Assembly (NCBI GenBank): GCA_019348115.1
Contig: JAHWKB010000005.1
Span: 1-38,392, forward strand
Reading direction: 5' to 3'
Source: Actinomycetota bacterium
Lineage (GTDB): Bacteria > Actinomycetota > Nitriliruptoria > Nitriliruptorales > Nitriliruptoraceae
DNA: 38,392 bases
The notes under the pieces were generated by a model. It made no database searches and was not told where the DNA came from. It saw only the letters and a program-made list of their open reading frames with translations. A program made the position numbers and the translations under genes. Shown here in pieces: positions 30,964 through 38,392 of the stretch. Each line of letters begins with the position of its first letter. Within the stretch, counting starts at the first letter, position 1.

Positions 30964-32998
30964 CGTCGATCACTCCGATGGCGTCGATACGGACGTGGGC
31001 GGGCAGTTCGGGGTAGGCCAGCATGGGGAGCTCGAGCCCCAGGCTGGCGAAGGAGCGTGCGAGCGGGGCTCGCAGCGGCTGACCGGTGACGACCGCGACC
31101 GGTGCCGGGTCGGCCAGTGGACGCTCGAGGTGGTGCTGGATCTGCAGGCCGATCCGCTGGAGGCGGGCCGGATCGATCACCAGGTGGACGGTGCCGTCGA
31201 CCTCCTGGAGGCACTCGTGGAGGGACGCCTCGAGCGCCGGGTCGATCGTCAGCACGGCGAGCTTCCCCTCCGGCGCAACCCGGGCCACGATCGCCGGTCC
31301 GAGCGCCACACGGGCCGCCGCGGCGAGGTGCTCCACCGCACGGGTCTCCGCGGCCCGGGCGGCGACCGCCTCGGCGATGCGTCCGAGGTCCCGGATCGGC
31401 ACGCGGTCGGCGAGCAGCCGGCGCAGCACCGCCTGGAACAGCGGCAACGGCAACATCTCGCTCCCGATCTCGCCGGCGAGGAGGGGTTCGTCGTAGCGGA
31501 GGCCCTCGACGAGCAGCTGGACCTGCTGGCGGGTCAGGAGCTCGGCGGCGTTGGCACGCACGACCTCCGCCAGGTGCGTGACCACGACGGAGGACCGGTC
31601 GACGACCGTGGCGCCCGCGGCACCCGCGGCGGAGCGTGCCTCGACCGGTACCCAGTAGGCGGGGAGGTTGAACACCGGCTCGACGGTCTCCTCGGCGCCG
31701 AGCGAGGCGAGCTCGCGACCGTCGCCCGACGGCAGCGCGAGGACCCGGTCGCGGGGCGCGGCGCCGCGGGCGATCTCGACGCCGTGGAGCAGGATCCGGT
31801 AGGTGGCCGTCGGCAGGGACACGTCGTCGCGGGTGCGGACGTAGGGCATCACGATGCCGAGGTCCGTGGCGACCTGTTGACGCAGCGCCCGGACGCGGTC
31901 GAGGAGGTCGCCGCCGCGGGCGGGGTCGGTCAGGTCGAGGATGTCGTAGGCGAGGTGGAGCTCGAGGGCCTCCACCTTCATCTGGCCGATGAGGCTCTCC
32001 GGGTCGTCGGCACCGGCGACCACGACCGAGGATGCCTCGTCGCCGGCTGCCTCGGCCCCCGCCGCCTCGGTCCGCCGCTTGGTGGCGACCGCGTAGAGCG
32101 CGACGGCCATCACGAGGAACGGCACCTTCGGCAGGCCCGGGACGAGCATGAACGCGCCGGCGATGATGGCCGCGACCCGGAGGGCCTCGGGGTTGGCGAA
32201 GAGCTGGTGGCCGACCTGGGGGCCGAGATCGTCGTCGTCGCCGACGCGGGTCACGAGCAGGCCGGTGGCGATGGAGATCATCAGCGCCGGGATCTGGCTG
32301 ACGAGGCCGTCGCCGACCGTCAGGAGGGCGTACGTGGCGGCGGCCTCGCTGACATCCATGCCGAGGGACACGATCCCGATCGTGAGTCCGCCGATGAGGT
32401 TGATGACCACGATGATGATCCCGGCCATCGCGTCGCCCTTGACGAACTTCGACGCACCGTCCATCGCGCCGTGGAAGTCGGCCTCCTTGGCGACCCGTTC
32501 GCGACGCGCTCGTGCCTGGTCCTCGTCGATGAGGCCGGCAGCGAGGTCGGCATCGATCGCCATCTGCTTGCCGGGCATGGCGTCGAGGGTGAACCGCGCG
32601 GCCACCTCGGCGACGCGCCCGGCGCCGTTGGTGATCACGGCGAACTGGATCACGATCAGGATCAGGAAGACCACGAGCCCGACGACGACCGAGCCGCCGA
32701 TCACGAAGTTGCCGAAGGTCTCGATGACCTTCCCGGCGTAGCCGTCGAGCAGGACGAGCCGCGTCGACGACACGTTCAGTGCCAGCCGGACGAGCGTCGT
32801 CATCAGCAGGAGCGACGGGAACACCGACAGCTGCAGCGTGTCCTTGAGGTTCATCACGGTCAGGAGGATCACGATCGCGACCGTGATGTTGACGGCGAGG
32901 AGAACGTCGAGCAGCACCGCCGGCAGCGGGATGACCATCATCAGGACGGCACCCACGAGCAGGGCGGGCATGGCGCCCTGGACCAGACGGTTGTTCAC
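30944..32998 (-). CDS. flhA: Flagellar biosynthesis protein FlhA
   Basis: FlhA (684 residues) forms the nonameric ring of the flagellar type III export gate. The N-terminal half has eight membrane helices and the FHIPEP signature RLALNVSSTRLVLLDGYAGKVIETFG, then ITNGAGRVAEVAARFTLDAMPGKQMAIDADL and the KFVKGDAMAGIIIVVIN segment. The cytoplasmic half binds export chaperones. A variable linker (about 315-335) separates them. Start GTG 32998 overlaps the flhB stop by four bases (GTGA) and the flhF-like gene starts inside its end, so the three are coupled. Length is normal. Confidence 0.97.
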   Translation of the reverse strand: MNNRLVQGAMPALLVGAVLMMVIPLPAVLLDVLLAVNITVAIVILLTVMNLKDTLQLSVFPSLLLMTTLVRLALNVSSTRLVLLDGYAGKVIETFGNFVIGGSVVVGLVVFLILIVIQFAVITNGAGRVAEVAARFTLDAMPGKQMAIDADLAAGLIDEDQARARRERVAKEADFHGAMDGASKFVKGDAMAGIIIVVINLIGGLTIGIVSLGMDVSEAAATYALLTVGDGLVSQIPALMISIATGLLVTRVGDDDDLGPQVGHQLFANPEALRVAAIIAGAFMLVPGLPKVPFLVMAVALYAVATKRRTEAAGAEAAGDEASSVVVAGADDPESLIGQMKVEALELHLAYDILDLTDPARGGDLLDRVRALRQQVATDLGIVMPYVRTRDDVSLPTATYRILLHGVEIARGAAPRDRVLALPSGDGRELASLGAEETVEPVFNLPAYWVPVEARSAAGAAGATVVDRSSVVVTHLAEVVRANAAELLTRQQVQLLVEGLRYDEPLLAGEIGSEMLPLPLFQAVLRRLLADRVPIRDLGRIAEAVAARAAETRAVEHLAAAARVALGPAIVARVAPEGKLAVLTIDPALEASLHECLQEVDGTVHLVIDPARLQRIGLQIQHHLERPLADPAPVAVVTGQPLRAPLARSFASLGLELPMLAYPELPAHVRIDAIGVIDDVHAHA

Positions 32999-34038
32999 GC
33001 GAGCCTCCGGCCGCGACGGCGGTATGCGGTGGCGAGCACGACCGCCACGGCCTCGTACAGGGCGGCGGGGACGAACTGCCCCACCTTGCAGGTCCGGTAG
33101 AGCGATCGCGCCAGCGGCTTGTGCTCGGTCACGAGGACGCCGTGCTTGTGGGCGGCGGCGCGGATCTTGGCCGCGACGTGGTCCGCGCCCTTGGCGACGA
33201 CACGGGGTGCGGCGTCACCGTCGGCGTAGCGCAGTGCCACCGCGAAGTGGGTCGGGTTGGTCACCACCACGTCGGCGGTCATGACGTCCCGGAGCATGCG
33301 GTTCCGGGAGAGCTCCTGGGCGCGTCGCCGGCGCTGTGCCTTGATGAGGGGGTCGCCGTCGCTGTCCTTGTGCTCCTTCTTGACGTCCTCCTTGCTCATC
33401 TTCATCTCGCGGTCGTTCTTGCGCCGGTTCCAGGCGTAGTCGGCCCCCGCCAGGACGATCGCCAGGCCGGTCGCGCGCCACAGGATGGTGGTGGTCTGCG
33501 CGAGCGTGCGCTCCAGCCCGCTGCCGAGGTCGCGGGCGGAGGCGAGGTGGGCCGCGACCTGGCTGATCGGCGCCCACAGGAGCAGCACCAGCGCGCCCAG
33601 CTTGATGGTGGTGCGCACGAGCTCCCAGCCGGCCGTCGACGGCTTGAACCGCTGGAGTCCCTTCTTGACGCTGAGGTTGGAGATCTTGGGCTTGACGGCT
33701 TCCGGCGACAGCCGCCCTCCGGTCTGGGCCACGCCGGCGACGAGCGCGCCCACGACGGCGATCGCCGCGGTGGGGACGACCATGGCGAGCAGCACCGTCG
33801 TCATGGATCCGATGAGCATCGTCGTCGGCAGCTCACCGGTCGTGACGTGCCCGAACAGCAGCCGCGACTCGGTCGCGAGCGTCGCGGACCCACCACGGAG
33901 GACCGCGATCCCGGCCATGAGGGCGAGCAGGGACAGGGCGACGCCGACCTCAGCGCTCTTGGCCACCTGTCCTTTGCGGCGGGAGTCGCGCTTCTTGCGC
34001 GGCGTCGCCTTCTCGGTCTTGCCGTCGAACCGTCCCAC
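32995..34038 (-). CDS. flhB: Flagellar export-gate protein FlhB
   Basis: FlhB (347 residues) is the membrane protein that switches export specificity from rod/hook to filament subunits. It begins with KTEKATPRKKRDSRRKGQVAKSAEV, the FlhB N-terminal mark, has four hydrophobic segments, and carries the autocleavage motif N-P-T-H at 261-264 followed by FAVALRY. The C-terminal end VGQFVPAALYEAVAVVLA is conserved. It lies 170 bases after the sigma factor stop, a gap that holds a candidate sigma-28-type promoter, and overlaps flhA. Confidence 0.96.
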   Translation of the reverse strand: MGRFDGKTEKATPRKKRDSRRKGQVAKSAEVGVALSLLALMAGIAVLRGGSATLATESRLLFGHVTTGELPTTMLIGSMTTVLLAMVVPTAAIAVVGALVAGVAQTGGRLSPEAVKPKISNLSVKKGLQRFKPSTAGWELVRTTIKLGALVLLLWAPISQVAAHLASARDLGSGLERTLAQTTTILWRATGLAIVLAGADYAWNRRKNDREMKMSKEDVKKEHKDSDGDPLIKAQRRRRAQELSRNRMLRDVMTADVVVTNPTHFAVALRYADGDAAPRVVAKGADHVAAKIRAAAHKHGVLVTEHKPLARSLYRTCKVGQFVPAALYEAVAVVLATAYRRRGRRLA

Positions 34039-34146
34039 AGTCGCTCCGGGGGCAGCGGCGACCGCAGTCGCCGTGTCGTCGAACGTGATCCCCGGGCCGA
34101 TCCGTGGCCCACCGTGCTCGCGCGGTTCCGTGCGCTCGCGTGTCCC

Positions 34147-34173
34147 TGGTCGACGGGTCGGGGCCCGTCTTTA
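34147..34173 (-). promoter_or_regulatory. Candidate sigma-28-type promoter upstream of flhB
   Basis: On the minus strand TAAAGACG, 11 bases, GTCGACCA. The enterobacterial FliA consensus is TAAAGTTT-N11-GCCGATAA; the TAAAG core is exact and the -10 matches 5 of 8. It lies about 109 bases before flhB, between the sigma gene and flhB. An AT-rich TAAAG is notable in this base composition, but the match is moderate. Confidence 0.35.
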
Positions 34174-34208
34174 GCGCTGCGCGCCGGCCAGGACCCGGCG
34201 GGGGACGA

Positions 34209-35087
34209 TCACGCCGTGACGGCGCGCGCGTCCTGCCAGATCGGCTGATCGGCGGCGTCGAGACGCTGCCGCCAGGTGCTGTTCTCGGTCACGCGGGCGA
34301 CGAACGCGGCCCGCTGGCGCTTGCCGGGCGCGTCGTCGTCGACGTCGACGGTGCCGTACTCGGCGGTCTGCAGGTAGGTCTGGAGGGCACGTACGGCCTC
34401 GGCGCGGAGCTGCGAGACCCGTGCCTCGGTGACACCCATCTCCTCGGCGACGTCGCGGAGCCGTTCCCCCTTGAGGTAGTAGCGCTCGATCACGTCGCGC
34501 TGGACATCGGTGAGGTGACGGACGGCGGTCCGCAGGGCACCGAGGAGCTCACGCTGCTCGAGGCTGGCCTCCGGCGACACGTCGACGTCCTCCGTGGCGA
34601 TGGTGTCCGCGAGCGATGCGGTCCCGGCGTCCGCTCCCGTGGTGAGGGGCTGATCGAGGTGCAGCACGGTGCCGCGGTGTGCGGCGGCCCGGCGCCGGGC
34701 GATCTCCTCGTGGTCGACGCCGAGCTGGTGGGCCAGCTCCTCGTCGGTGGCGACGCGCTGGTGCCGCTGCTCGAAGCTCGATGCGGCGTTGGTCAACGTC
34801 CGCTGGTCACGACGGACGCCGCGCGTGGCCCAGTCGCGTTGCCGCGTGCTGTCGAGGATGGCGCCCCGGATGCGCCGGCGGGCGTAGTGCGCGAAGGGCA
34901 CCTCGCTGCCGACGTCGAACCGGCGGGCGGCCTCGACGAGCCCCGTCGCGCCGGCGCTCCACAGCTCCTGGCGGTCGACGTGGCGCGGGTACCGGACCGC
35001 GAGCTCGTGGACGATGTGCTGGACCAGGTAGAGGTGCTCGGAGACGAGCTGTTCGACCTGTGCGTCGTTGTCGGGGTTCCGGGTCAC
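34209..35087 (-). CDS. fliA: FliA/WhiG-family RNA polymerase sigma factor
   Basis: This is a 292-residue sigma-28-type factor. Region 2 has LVQHIVHELAVRYPRHVDRQELWSAGATGLVEAARRFDVGSEVPFAHYARRRIRGAILDSTR, the FliA/WhiG pattern. Region 3 has ASSFEQRHQRVATDEELAHQLGV. Region 4 ends with LTDVQRDVIERYYLKGERLRDVAEEMGVTEARVSQLRAEAVRAL. A C-terminal extension of about 50 residues goes beyond region 4. Start GTG 35087 has GAGGG six bases upstream. In Streptomyces the homologue WhiG is controlled by BldD and by an anti-sigma that uses cyclic-di-GMP; here its place inside export genes argues for a motility role. No anti-sigma FlgM is seen in the window. Confidence 0.93.
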   Translation of the reverse strand: MTRNPDNDAQVEQLVSEHLYLVQHIVHELAVRYPRHVDRQELWSAGATGLVEAARRFDVGSEVPFAHYARRRIRGAILDSTRQRDWATRGVRRDQRTLTNAASSFEQRHQRVATDEELAHQLGVDHEEIARRRAAAHRGTVLHLDQPLTTGADAGTASLADTIATEDVDVSPEASLEQRELLGALRTAVRHLTDVQRDVIERYYLKGERLRDVAEEMGVTEARVSQLRAEAVRALQTYLQTAEYGTVDVDDDAPGKRQRAAFVARVTENSTWRQRLDAADQPIWQDARAVTA

Positions 35088-35104
35088 GTTCCGCCCTCAC
35101 GGTT

Positions 35105-35137
35105 CGTCGGGTGACGTCGTCACGCCGTGACCCGACG
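35105..35137. promoter_or_regulatory. Nested inverted repeats in the sigma factor leader
   Basis: CGTCGGGT (35105-35112) pairs with ACCCGACG (35130-35137). Inside lie two smaller overlapping palindromes, GTGACG-T-CGTCAC (35111-35123) and GTCACG-C-CGTGAC (35118-35130). The block is 18-50 bases before the sigma gene start. It could be an operator or an RNA hairpin limiting ribosome entry. No regulator can be assigned. Confidence 0.4.
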
Positions 35138-35261
35138 TTCGTCTAGGCGACCGTGCGACTTGACCGTCGGGAACCTGATGGGCGACAAGATGATGCGTTC
35201 TGACTAGACGCTCCGGACCATCCGCATCGCCGTCGCGGTCATGGCCCGGCCCGTGGGGCGT

Positions 35262-36770
35262 TCAGCCTGCAGCAGCGTCACTCGGACGCTGGAGCGGTCG
35301 GTCCTCGGCGAAGAGGGTACGGGCGGCCGACACCACGGTCGGGTCGAAGCGCTCGCCGGCCGCTTCCGCGAGTCCCGCCAGGCCGGCGACCAGGCGCGCT
35401 GGCTCCGGATCCGCCTGGCGGAGCGCGTCCACGGCGATCGCGACGGCGATGATGCGCGCGCCGATGGGGATGTCCTCGGCGGCGAGGCCGTCCGGGTAGC
35501 CACCGCCGTCCCACCGTTCCTGGTGGTGGCGGACCGCCAGCGAGACCTCCGCACCTCCCGAGACGCGCAGGTACTCGGCACCGAGCTCGGGGTAGCGCCG
35601 GTAGACCGCGAGCTGTTCGTCGGTGAGCTGGCCCGGGGCCGTGACGACGTCCTCCGCGAGGGAGACCTTGCCGATCTCGTGCAGGTGGGCCGCCAGCCGG
35701 ATCCGTGAGCGCTCCAGCCCCTCGAAGCCGAGGTGCTGTGCGAGCCGGCCGGCGATGTCGGCCACCCGCTCCCCCCGACCGGAGCCGTGTGGACGGTGCT
35801 GCTCCACGGCCCCGACGAGTCGCAGCAGCACCTCGAGCTCGGTCGTGGCCGCGAGGGTCCTGGAGAGGTCGTCGGCGCTCAGCACGACGCTGTCGGCACC
35901 GGAGCTCGCCAGCTCCAGCGCCCGCTGCGCGAGCTCACGCACGGCGCTGACCTCCGACGTGACCTCCGGTCCGGCGTGGCCGACCGCGAGGCTCAGGTGG
36001 CGACCACCGGAGGGGGCGAACGCCTCGGTGGACCGGGCCAGCAGGAGGCCCATCGCCCTGGCATCGACGGACGCCAGTTCCGGCGCGACGTACGCGTACA
36101 GGTTGGGCGCGCACCAGAACAGCCGCGCCCCGTACAGCCGGCAGATCTCGCGGAGCTGGGACGACAGACGCCGGCGCAGCAGGTCGCCGGCCTCGGCGGA
36201 CAGCCGACGGACGGCCTCGTCGTGGTTCAGCACCCGCAGGAACCCGACCCGGGGGACCTCGCCGCTCTGCGTCGCCTCCGCCAGGACGGCGTCGAACGCA
36301 CCACGGCTGGGCAGGCCGGTGACCGGATCTCGGCCGGGCGAACCGAGGTCGCTGGGACGGACGCGGCCGAGCCGCTGGTCGTAGGTCTCGACCAGGCTCG
36401 CGTCACCGTCGCCACCGTTGACGTACGCCGCGACGGCGGCCTCGTTGCCCTCGGCGACGAGGCCCACGGCGCCGGCGCGCACGAGCTCCGTCGCGAGCTC
36501 CTCCCCACCGGCGTGGACGATCGCCACGACCGGCACGGTGTCCATGCGCCGGAACCGCGCCAGCGCGCCCGACACCTGCCCGAGCGGCATCCGGGTGGAC
36601 ACCACGATCATGTCCACCGGATCCGACTCGACCAGCTCGCACGGGAACGCATCCAGGAGGCGCTGCCGGGAGGACCCCGTCACGCGGTGGGTGAACAGGC
36701 GCAGCGGCGCGGGGGCATCCGCCTCCACGGCCGTCACCTCCCCGACCGGGTCGTCGATGTCGGTCGTCAC
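35262..36770 (-). CDS. Pseudo-receiver/GGDEF/HD-GYP protein, all domains degenerate
   Basis: This is a 502-residue cytoplasmic protein starting at GTG 36770 with GGAG five bases upstream. Residues 22-118 look like a response-regulator receiver, but the phospho-acceptor place is Ser58 (DMIVVSTRMP). Residues 147-300 follow a GGDEF domain (RDPVTGLPSRGAFD), yet the GGDEF loop is APNLY (221-225). Residues 325-490 are an HD-GYP domain: HHQERWDGGGYPDGL keeps His415-His416 and the GYP motif. But HD is His364-Glu365, the next ligand His is replaced by Tyr393, and the Asp of the usual V-A-D-x-F-D-A-L is Ile445. So neither synthesis nor hydrolysis of cyclic-di-GMP is expected. It may sense the ligand or act as a scaffold. 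It sits between fliR and the sigma gene, with its own candidate sigma-28-type promoter. Confidence 0.85.
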   Translation of the reverse strand: MTTDIDDPVGEVTAVEADAPAPLRLFTHRVTGSSRQRLLDAFPCELVESDPVDMIVVSTRMPLGQVSGALARFRRMDTVPVVAIVHAGGEELATELVRAGAVGLVAEGNEAAVAAYVNGGDGDASLVETYDQRLGRVRPSDLGSPGRDPVTGLPSRGAFDAVLAEATQSGEVPRVGFLRVLNHDEAVRRLSAEAGDLLRRRLSSQLREICRLYGARLFWCAPNLYAYVAPELASVDARAMGLLLARSTEAFAPSGGRHLSLAVGHAGPEVTSEVSAVRELAQRALELASSGADSVVLSADDLSRTLAATTELEVLLRLVGAVEQHRPHGSGRGERVADIAGRLAQHLGFEGLERSRIRLAAHLHEIGKVSLAEDVVTAPGQLTDEQLAVYRRYPELGAEYLRVSGGAEVSLAVRHHQERWDGGGYPDGLAAEDIPIGARIIAVAIAVDALRQADPEPARLVAGLAGLAEAAGERFDPTVVSAARTLFAEDRPLQRPSDAAAG

Positions 36771-36811
36771 GCGCTCTCCAGGGTCGTCCCACCGTCGCGG
36801 GCGGGGCTCCC

Positions 36812-36838
36812 CTGTCGGCGTCGGTGCGCGAGGCTTAA
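36812..36838 (-). promoter_or_regulatory. Candidate sigma-28-type promoter for the GGDEF/HD-GYP gene
   Basis: On the minus strand TTAAGCCT, exactly 11 bases, GCCGACAG. Against TAAAGTTT-N11-GCCGATAA the -35 matches 5 of 8 and the -10 matches 6 of 8 with the GCCGA core intact. The -10 ends 41 bases before the gene's GTG, a normal leader length. It lies in the 96-base gap after fliR. Confidence 0.5.
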
Positions 36839-36866
36839 CCGCAGCGGACGCGTCGGGGCGACGCGG

Positions 36867-37631
36867 CTACCCGACACGCAGGCCGTTGATCCCGTCGACG
36901 AACATGCGCTCGGTCATCTCCATCATGCCCGCCATCGCCTCCGGGAAGAGCAGCAGCACCAGCGGGACGGTCGTGAGCAGCACGATGATCTTCAACGGCA
37001 GCCCGAGCATCAGGACGTTCGCCTGTGGCGCGAAGCGCGACGCGAGCCCGAGCACGACCTCGCTGAGGAACAGGGCGGCCACGGCCGGCAGGGCCAGCTC
37101 GACGCCGGCGACGAGCAGCCGCCCGGTGACGCCGATGGCCACGTCGATGAGGCCGACATCCAGCCGGATGGCACCATCGAGCGGTATGACGGCGACGCTC
37201 GCAGCGAGGCCCTGGACCAGCGCTCCGAGCCCGCCGACCGCGAGGAAGATGGTGACGGCTGTGAGCGGCAGCATCCGTCCGAGGACGGCGGCCCGATCCC
37301 CCGTCAGCGGGTCGAAGACGGCCGCGACGCTGAGTCCGGAGGTGACGTCGAGCACGTCGCCGGCGACGGCGAACAGGTGCAGCACGACGCCGGTGAGGAA
37401 GCCGAGGACGAGACCGATGCCCACGTTGACCGTGGCGGCTGCGAGGAGTGCTGCGACGCTCGTGTCCGGCATCGGCGAGGTGAGGGCGAACCCAAGCACG
37501 ACCACGACGCCGGCCCGCCCGACCACCGGGATGGACCGCGGCAGCATCGGGGTCGCGACCACGAAGGACGCCACCCGCGTGATCGCCAGCAGGAGGCCGG
37601 CGATCCATTCCGCGTCGAGGGCGAGGTCCAC
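36867..37631 (-). CDS. fliR: Flagellar export-gate protein FliR
   Basis: FliR (254 residues) is part of the FliP-FliQ-FliR core complex of the flagellar export gate. About six hydrophobic segments span the protein. ITRVASFVVATPMLPRSIPVVGRAGVVVVLGFALT, then GFLTGVVLHLFAVAGDVLDVTSGLS and LALPAVAALFLSEVVLGLASRFAPQANVLMLGLPLK are conserved FliR parts. Start GTG 37631 follows the fliQ stop after one base, so translation is probably coupled. Length is normal. Confidence 0.95.
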   Translation of the reverse strand: MDLALDAEWIAGLLLAITRVASFVVATPMLPRSIPVVGRAGVVVVLGFALTSPMPDTSVAALLAAATVNVGIGLVLGFLTGVVLHLFAVAGDVLDVTSGLSVAAVFDPLTGDRAAVLGRMLPLTAVTIFLAVGGLGALVQGLAASVAVIPLDGAIRLDVGLIDVAIGVTGRLLVAGVELALPAVAALFLSEVVLGLASRFAPQANVLMLGLPLKIIVLLTTVPLVLLLFPEAMAGMMEMTERMFVDGINGLRVG

Positions 37632-37632
37632 G

Positions 37633-37899
37633 TCAGACGAGGCCGGGGATGGTCCGCCAGAGGGCGGTCACCCAGCTCGTCAGCTCGCGCATCATCCACG
37701 AGCCACCGACCACGATGATGAGGGCGACCCCGATCAGCTTGGGGACGAAGGTGAGGCTCATCTCCTGGATCTGCGTCACCGTCTGGATGACGGAGATCAC
37801 CACGCCGATCACGAGGCTCGCCATCAGCATGGGGCCGGCGAGCTTCGTCCCGATGACGAGCGCGCCGGTGATGATCTCGAGGACCTGGGCATCGTTCAT
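37633..37899 (-). CDS. fliQ: Flagellar export-gate protein FliQ
   Basis: FliQ is an 88-residue two-helix membrane protein of the export gate. The sequence has the family pattern KLAGPMLMASLVIGVVISVIQTVTQIQEMSLTFVPKLIGVALIIVVGGSWMM, including the QIQEMSLTFVPK loop. The ATG has GAGGAG five bases upstream and lies nine bases after the fliP stop. fliP-fliQ-fliR is the standard order. Confidence 0.97.
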   Translation of the reverse strand: MNDAQVLEIITGALVIGTKLAGPMLMASLVIGVVISVIQTVTQIQEMSLTFVPKLIGVALIIVVGGSWMMRELTSWVTALWRTIPGLV

Positions 37900-37908
37900 G
37901 ATGGCTCC

Positions 37909-38392
37909 TCAGCCCACACCGTTGACGGAGGCGACGAGGGACCCCACGACCAGGGCCCAGCCGTCCACGAGCACGAAGAGGAGCAGCTTCAGCGGCATCG
38001 AGATGAAGACCGGCGGCAGCATCATCATGCCCATGGACATGAGCACCGCCGACACGACGAGGTCGATGACGAGGAAGGGCACGAAGATCACGAACCCGAT
38101 GATGAACGCGGTCCGCAGCTCCGAGATCACGAACGCGGGGATCAGCGTGGTGGCGCCGATGTCCTCGCGGCTGGCCGGCTGCTCGGCGACGGCGAGGTCG
38201 ATGAACAGCTGCAGGTCGTCCTCGCGGGTCTGGGCGAGCATGAAGTCGCGGAGTGGCTCGTAGCCGAGCGCGAACGCCTCGTTCTGCTCGATCTCGCCGG
38301 CGAGCAGCGGCTGGATGGCGTCCTCGTTGACCTGGCCCAGGATCGGCGACATCACGAAGAAGGTCAGGAACAACGCCAGTCCGACGAGCACC
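37909..38392 (-). CDS. fliP: Flagellar export-gate protein FliP, N-terminus outside window
   Basis: The last 160 or so residues of FliP are present; the frame is open at the window edge. GLALFLTFFVMSPILGQVNEDAIQPL, the periplasmic part with EPLRDFMLAQTREDDLQLF, and TTLIPAFVISELRTAFIIGFVIFVPFLVIDLVVSAVLMSMGMMMLPPVFISMPLKLLLFVLVDGW are the conserved FliP C-terminal half. FliP forms the pentameric channel of the export gate. The signal peptide and first part lie beyond 38392. Confidence 0.96.
   Translation of the reverse strand, partial: VLVGLALFLTFFVMSPILGQVNEDAIQPLLAGEIEQNEAFALGYEPLRDFMLAQTREDDLQLFIDLAVAEQPASREDIGATTLIPAFVISELRTAFIIGFVIFVPFLVIDLVVSAVLMSMGMMMLPPVFISMPLKLLLFVLVDGWALVVGSLVASVNGVG

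Noticed and set aside
29900-33100. A 1066-codon plus-strand open frame over the flhF-like gene and flhA
   Set aside because: Its composition is that of a shadow frame, and flhA with its FHIPEP signature is certain on the other strand.

Overview
The window is very GC-rich bacterial DNA with mostly GTG/ATG starts, tightly overlapping genes and actinobacterial gene families: a BldD-type regulator, an HrcA/CIRCE pair, and the order rpsT-lepA-hemW-hrcA-dnaJ-rsmE-HIT-phoH-ybeY-corC-cdd-era. Together with a flagellar export cluster this suggests a motile, deep-branching actinobacterium. A Nitriliruptor/Euzebya-like lineage is my inference and cannot be proven from the window.

Left edge (1-2.8 kb): a partial Crp/Fnr regulator and a stand-alone cyclic-nucleotide-binding protein read leftwards. 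Divergent to them is an alpha/beta-hydrolase fused to a class III adenylate/guanylate cyclase. This may be a local cyclic-nucleotide circuit.

2.8-12.7 kb: a leftward housekeeping run. Read in the direction of transcription it is hrcA, dnaJ, rsmE, bldD-like, HIT, phoH, ybeY, corC, cdd, era and a PaaI-type thioesterase, many with 1-4 base overlaps. hrcA has an imperfect but correctly spaced CIRCE operator. phoH is interrupted by a 358-residue intein with the marks of class 3 (Ala at position 1 and a Trp/Cys/Thr triplet) and a LAGLIDADG endonuclease domain. The BldD-like protein keeps the complete cyclic-di-GMP-binding signature.

12.8-20.5 kb: hemW belongs to the conserved run, but it is surrounded by what look like lineage-specific insertions: a holin-X/DUF1469 and DUF3618 membrane pair, a CPA2 antiporter with two USP domains, an SRPBCC protein, an enoyl-CoA hydratase family protein, an FAD-dependent amine oxidase and a decayed AbiEi/DUF559-like gene.

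20.5-29 kb: lepA and rpsT are divergent. They are followed by a very large NAD-glutamate dehydrogenase gene translationally coupled to azlC and azlD, a branched-chain amino-acid exporter. A truncated trans-sulfuration enzyme (pseudogene) follows.

29.5-38.4 kb: a leftward flagellar cluster, in transcription order fliP (partial), fliQ, fliR, a three-domain signalling protein, a FliA/WhiG sigma factor, flhB, flhA, an FlhF-like protein and a small membrane protein. Two members are odd. The FlhF-like protein has no recognisable P-loop. The signalling protein has receiver, GGDEF and HD-GYP domains that all lack key catalytic residues. Candidate sigma-28-type promoters lie before the signalling gene and before flhB. 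No tRNA, rRNA, CRISPR array, insertion sequence or prophage was seen.
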